Of a stretch of DNA of 64,000 nucleotides, positions 62,335-64,000 are shown one piece after another. A program made the translations under genes and the position numbers. The stretch's first letter is position 1. Each line of letters begins with the position of its first letter. The DNA lies in assembly GCF_024347075.1 (NCBI RefSeq), contig NZ_AP024901.1, positions 1 to 64,000 on the forward strand. Reading direction: 5' to 3'. This DNA comes from Vibrio rarus (GTDB lineage Bacteria > Pseudomonadota > Gammaproteobacteria > Enterobacterales > Vibrionaceae). Below the pieces are notes generated by a model, which saw nothing but the letters and a program-made list of their open reading frames with translations, did not search any database and had not been told where the DNA came from.

Positions 62335-64000
62335 ATGGATCTCAATACAGTTATTGTTGGCGTCTATTTCCTATTCTTAATAGCAATAGGGTGGATGTTC
62401 AGAACGTTTACAAGCACGACAAGTGATTACTTCCGAGGTGGCGGTAGTATGCTTTGGTGGATGGTTGGTGCGACGGCATTTATGACACAGTTTAGCGCAT
62501 GGACATTTACCGGTGCCGCCGGTAAAGCGTACGCGGATGGTTTTGCGGTAGCCGTTATCTTTTTAGCCAACGCATTTGGCTACTTAATGAACTACTTATA
62601 CTTCGCACCTAAATTTCGTCAACTACGTGTTGTCACGGTAATTCAAGCTATTCGTATGCGTTTTGGTAGCTTTAACGAGCAGGTATTTACCTGGTCAGGT
62701 ATGCCAAACAGCGTAATATCTGCAGGTATATGGCTAAATGGTTTGGCTATTATTGCTTCAGGTATTTTTGGCTTTGATATGACGACAACGATAGTCCTAA
62801 CCGGTCTTGTTGTTCTTGTTATGTCAGTTACCGGTGGTTCTTGGGCCGTTATCGCTTCTGATTTCATGCAGATGGTTATCATTATGGCAGTAACGGTTAC
62901 CTGTGCGGTGGTTGCTATCATTCAAGGTGGTGGCGTGGGTGAAATAATCGCTAACTTCCCAACAGATGAGGGTGCTTCTTTCGTATCTGGTAACGATCTA
63001 AATTACTTAAGCATCTTTGGCATTTGGGCATTTTTCATTTTCGTTAAGCAGTTCTCTATTACCAATAACATGCTTAACTCTTACCGTTACCTAGCGGCAA
63101 AAGATTCTAAAAACGCCAAAAAAGCGGCGCTACTTGCTTGTGTACTAATGACGATTGGTCCTGCAATTTGGTTTATGCCTTCTTGGTTTATTGCAGGTCA
63201 AGGTGTTGATTTAGCAGCTATTTACCCTGATGCAGGCTCTAAAGCTGGTGACTTTGCTTACTTGTACTTCGTTGAAACCTTCATGCCAGCGGGTATGGTG
63301 GGTCTTTTGATTGCAGCTATGTTTGCCGCAACCATGTCTTCTATGGATTCAGGCCTTAACCGTAACTCTGGTATTTTTGTTAAGAACTTCTATGAACCAA
63401 TTTGTCGCCCAAATGCGACAGAAAAAGAGTTGGTTGTTGTTTCTAAGTTAACCTCTACTTTCTTTGGTATTGCCATTATCTTAGTCGCACTCTTTATTAA
63501 CTCACTGAAAGGTCTAAGCCTGTTCGATACTATGATGTATGTGGGTGCCCTTATCGGTTTCCCTATGACTATTCCTGCTTTCTGTGGTTTCTTTATTAAG
63601 AAGACACCTGATTGGGCTGGTTGGGGTACGTTAGTTGTTGGTGGTATCGTCTCTTACTACGTCGGCTTTGTTATTACGGCAGATATGGTCGCTAACTGGT
63701 TTAACCTTGAGCCTCTAACCGGTCGTGAGTGGTCAGATCTTAAAGTAGCGATTGGTCTTATTGGTCACTTAGTGTTCACTGCGGGCTTCTTCTGTCTTAC
63801 TACTTTGTTCTACAAGCCATTAAGTGCAGAGCGTCAAGCTGATGTTGATAAGTTCTTTAATAATCTGCACACGCCATTGGTTGCTGAGTCTGCAGAGCAA
63901 AAGGTACTGGATAACAAACAGCGTCGTATGCTAGGTACACTTATCGCGGTTGCAGGTGTGGGCGTTATGTTGATGTTTGCTTTGCCTAATCCATTATGGG
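62335..64000 (+). CDS. SLC5-family sodium:solute symporter SSS4, partial
   Basis: About 555 residues visible, truncated by the right window edge; the paralogue SSS3 suggests that only 35-40 residues are missing. AAGGG lies 8 bases before the ATG. The N-terminal MDLNTVIVGVYFLFLIAIGW and later motifs are almost the same as SSS3, so the two are a tandem duplication with separate promoters: SSS4 has a good CRP box, SSS3 does not. Confidence 0.9.
   Translation, partial: MDLNTVIVGVYFLFLIAIGWMFRTFTSTTSDYFRGGGSMLWWMVGATAFMTQFSAWTFTGAAGKAYADGFAVAVIFLANAFGYLMNYLYFAPKFRQLRVVTVIQAIRMRFGSFNEQVFTWSGMPNSVISAGIWLNGLAIIASGIFGFDMTTTIVLTGLVVLVMSVTGGSWAVIASDFMQMVIIMAVTVTCAVVAIIQGGGVGEIIANFPTDEGASFVSGNDLNYLSIFGIWAFFIFVKQFSITNNMLNSYRYLAAKDSKNAKKAALLACVLMTIGPAIWFMPSWFIAGQGVDLAAIYPDAGSKAGDFAYLYFVETFMPAGMVGLLIAAMFAATMSSMDSGLNRNSGIFVKNFYEPICRPNATEKELVVVSKLTSTFFGIAIILVALFINSLKGLSLFDTMMYVGALIGFPMTIPAFCGFFIKKTPDWAGWGTLVVGGIVSYYVGFVITADMVANWFNLEPLTGREWSDLKVAIGLIGHLVFTAGFFCLTTLFYKPLSAERQADVDKFFNNLHTPLVAESAEQKVLDNKQRRMLGTLIAVAGVGVMLMFALPNPLW

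Noticed and set aside
62193..62426. 77-codon frame overlapping the SSS4 start
   Set aside because: Runs into SSS4 in another frame and covers its operator and ribosome site.

Overview
The window (about 40% GC by eye) reads as a chromosome segment of a marine, alginate-eating gammaproteobacterium, most likely a Vibrio. The basis is the family content (KdgM porins, PL7 and PL17 alginate lyases, SLC5-type uronate symporters, kdgF-kdgK-eda), Vibrio-style CRP boxes, a GuaC of the same length as the E. coli enzyme, and a dispersed inverted-repeat element of a kind I associate with Vibrionaceae. The species cannot be fixed from the sequence alone. No rRNA, tRNA or CRISPR array was seen.

1-19.9 kb is mostly housekeeping and accessory genes: a truncated acetate transporter (SatP family), an APC amino-acid permease, an SDR/LysR divergent pair separated by an 8-bp tandem repeat, two OFA-family MFS carriers, nnr, guaC (behind an unusual two-hairpin leader), a RAYT-type HUH transposase flanked by REP-like boxes, a YhjX-YpdB-YpdA-like pyruvate-sensing unit with a recognisable tandem operator, a small Gre-like protein, and an amt gene with a sigma-54 promoter and two NtrC boxes.

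20-37.4 kb is alginate catabolism. A symporter (SSS1) and kdgF-kdgK-eda run on the minus strand. Divergent from kdgF is a translationally coupled pair of PL17 oligoalginate lyases, followed by a second symporter. A MATE exporter, two divergent FCD-type GntR paralogues and a DUF294/exonuclease pair follow. Inferred flow: a lyase cuts alginate, oligomers cross the outer membrane through KdgM porins, PL17 enzymes release unsaturated monouronate, symporters import monomer or short products, KdgF opens the ring, and KdgK and Eda finish to pyruvate and triose phosphate. The DEH reductase that normally links KdgF to KdgK is not in this window.

37.5-58 kb is a surface-capture region: four KdgM-type porins, one PL7 lipoprotein lyase and six large modular lipoproteins (Lp1-Lp6) built from two repeated beta-sandwich-like module types on low-complexity K/P/E/A/T stalks. 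Twice a porin is followed by a lipoprotein across a short gap that holds a stem-loop (kdgM3-Lp1 and kdgM4-Lp6). I consider this porin plus modular-lipoprotein arrangement the strongest candidate for an undescribed system: a glycan-capture apparatus with a role like SusC/SusD but built from unrelated parts.

59.8-64 kb holds two more, mutually very similar SLC5 symporters (the last truncated by the window edge). Upstream of kdgF/PL17, PL7, all four kdgM genes and three of the four symporters lies a common operator-like motif, roughly ATTGTCATACAAT, often with a CRP box. I infer that one or both GntR proteins and CRP control the whole set.
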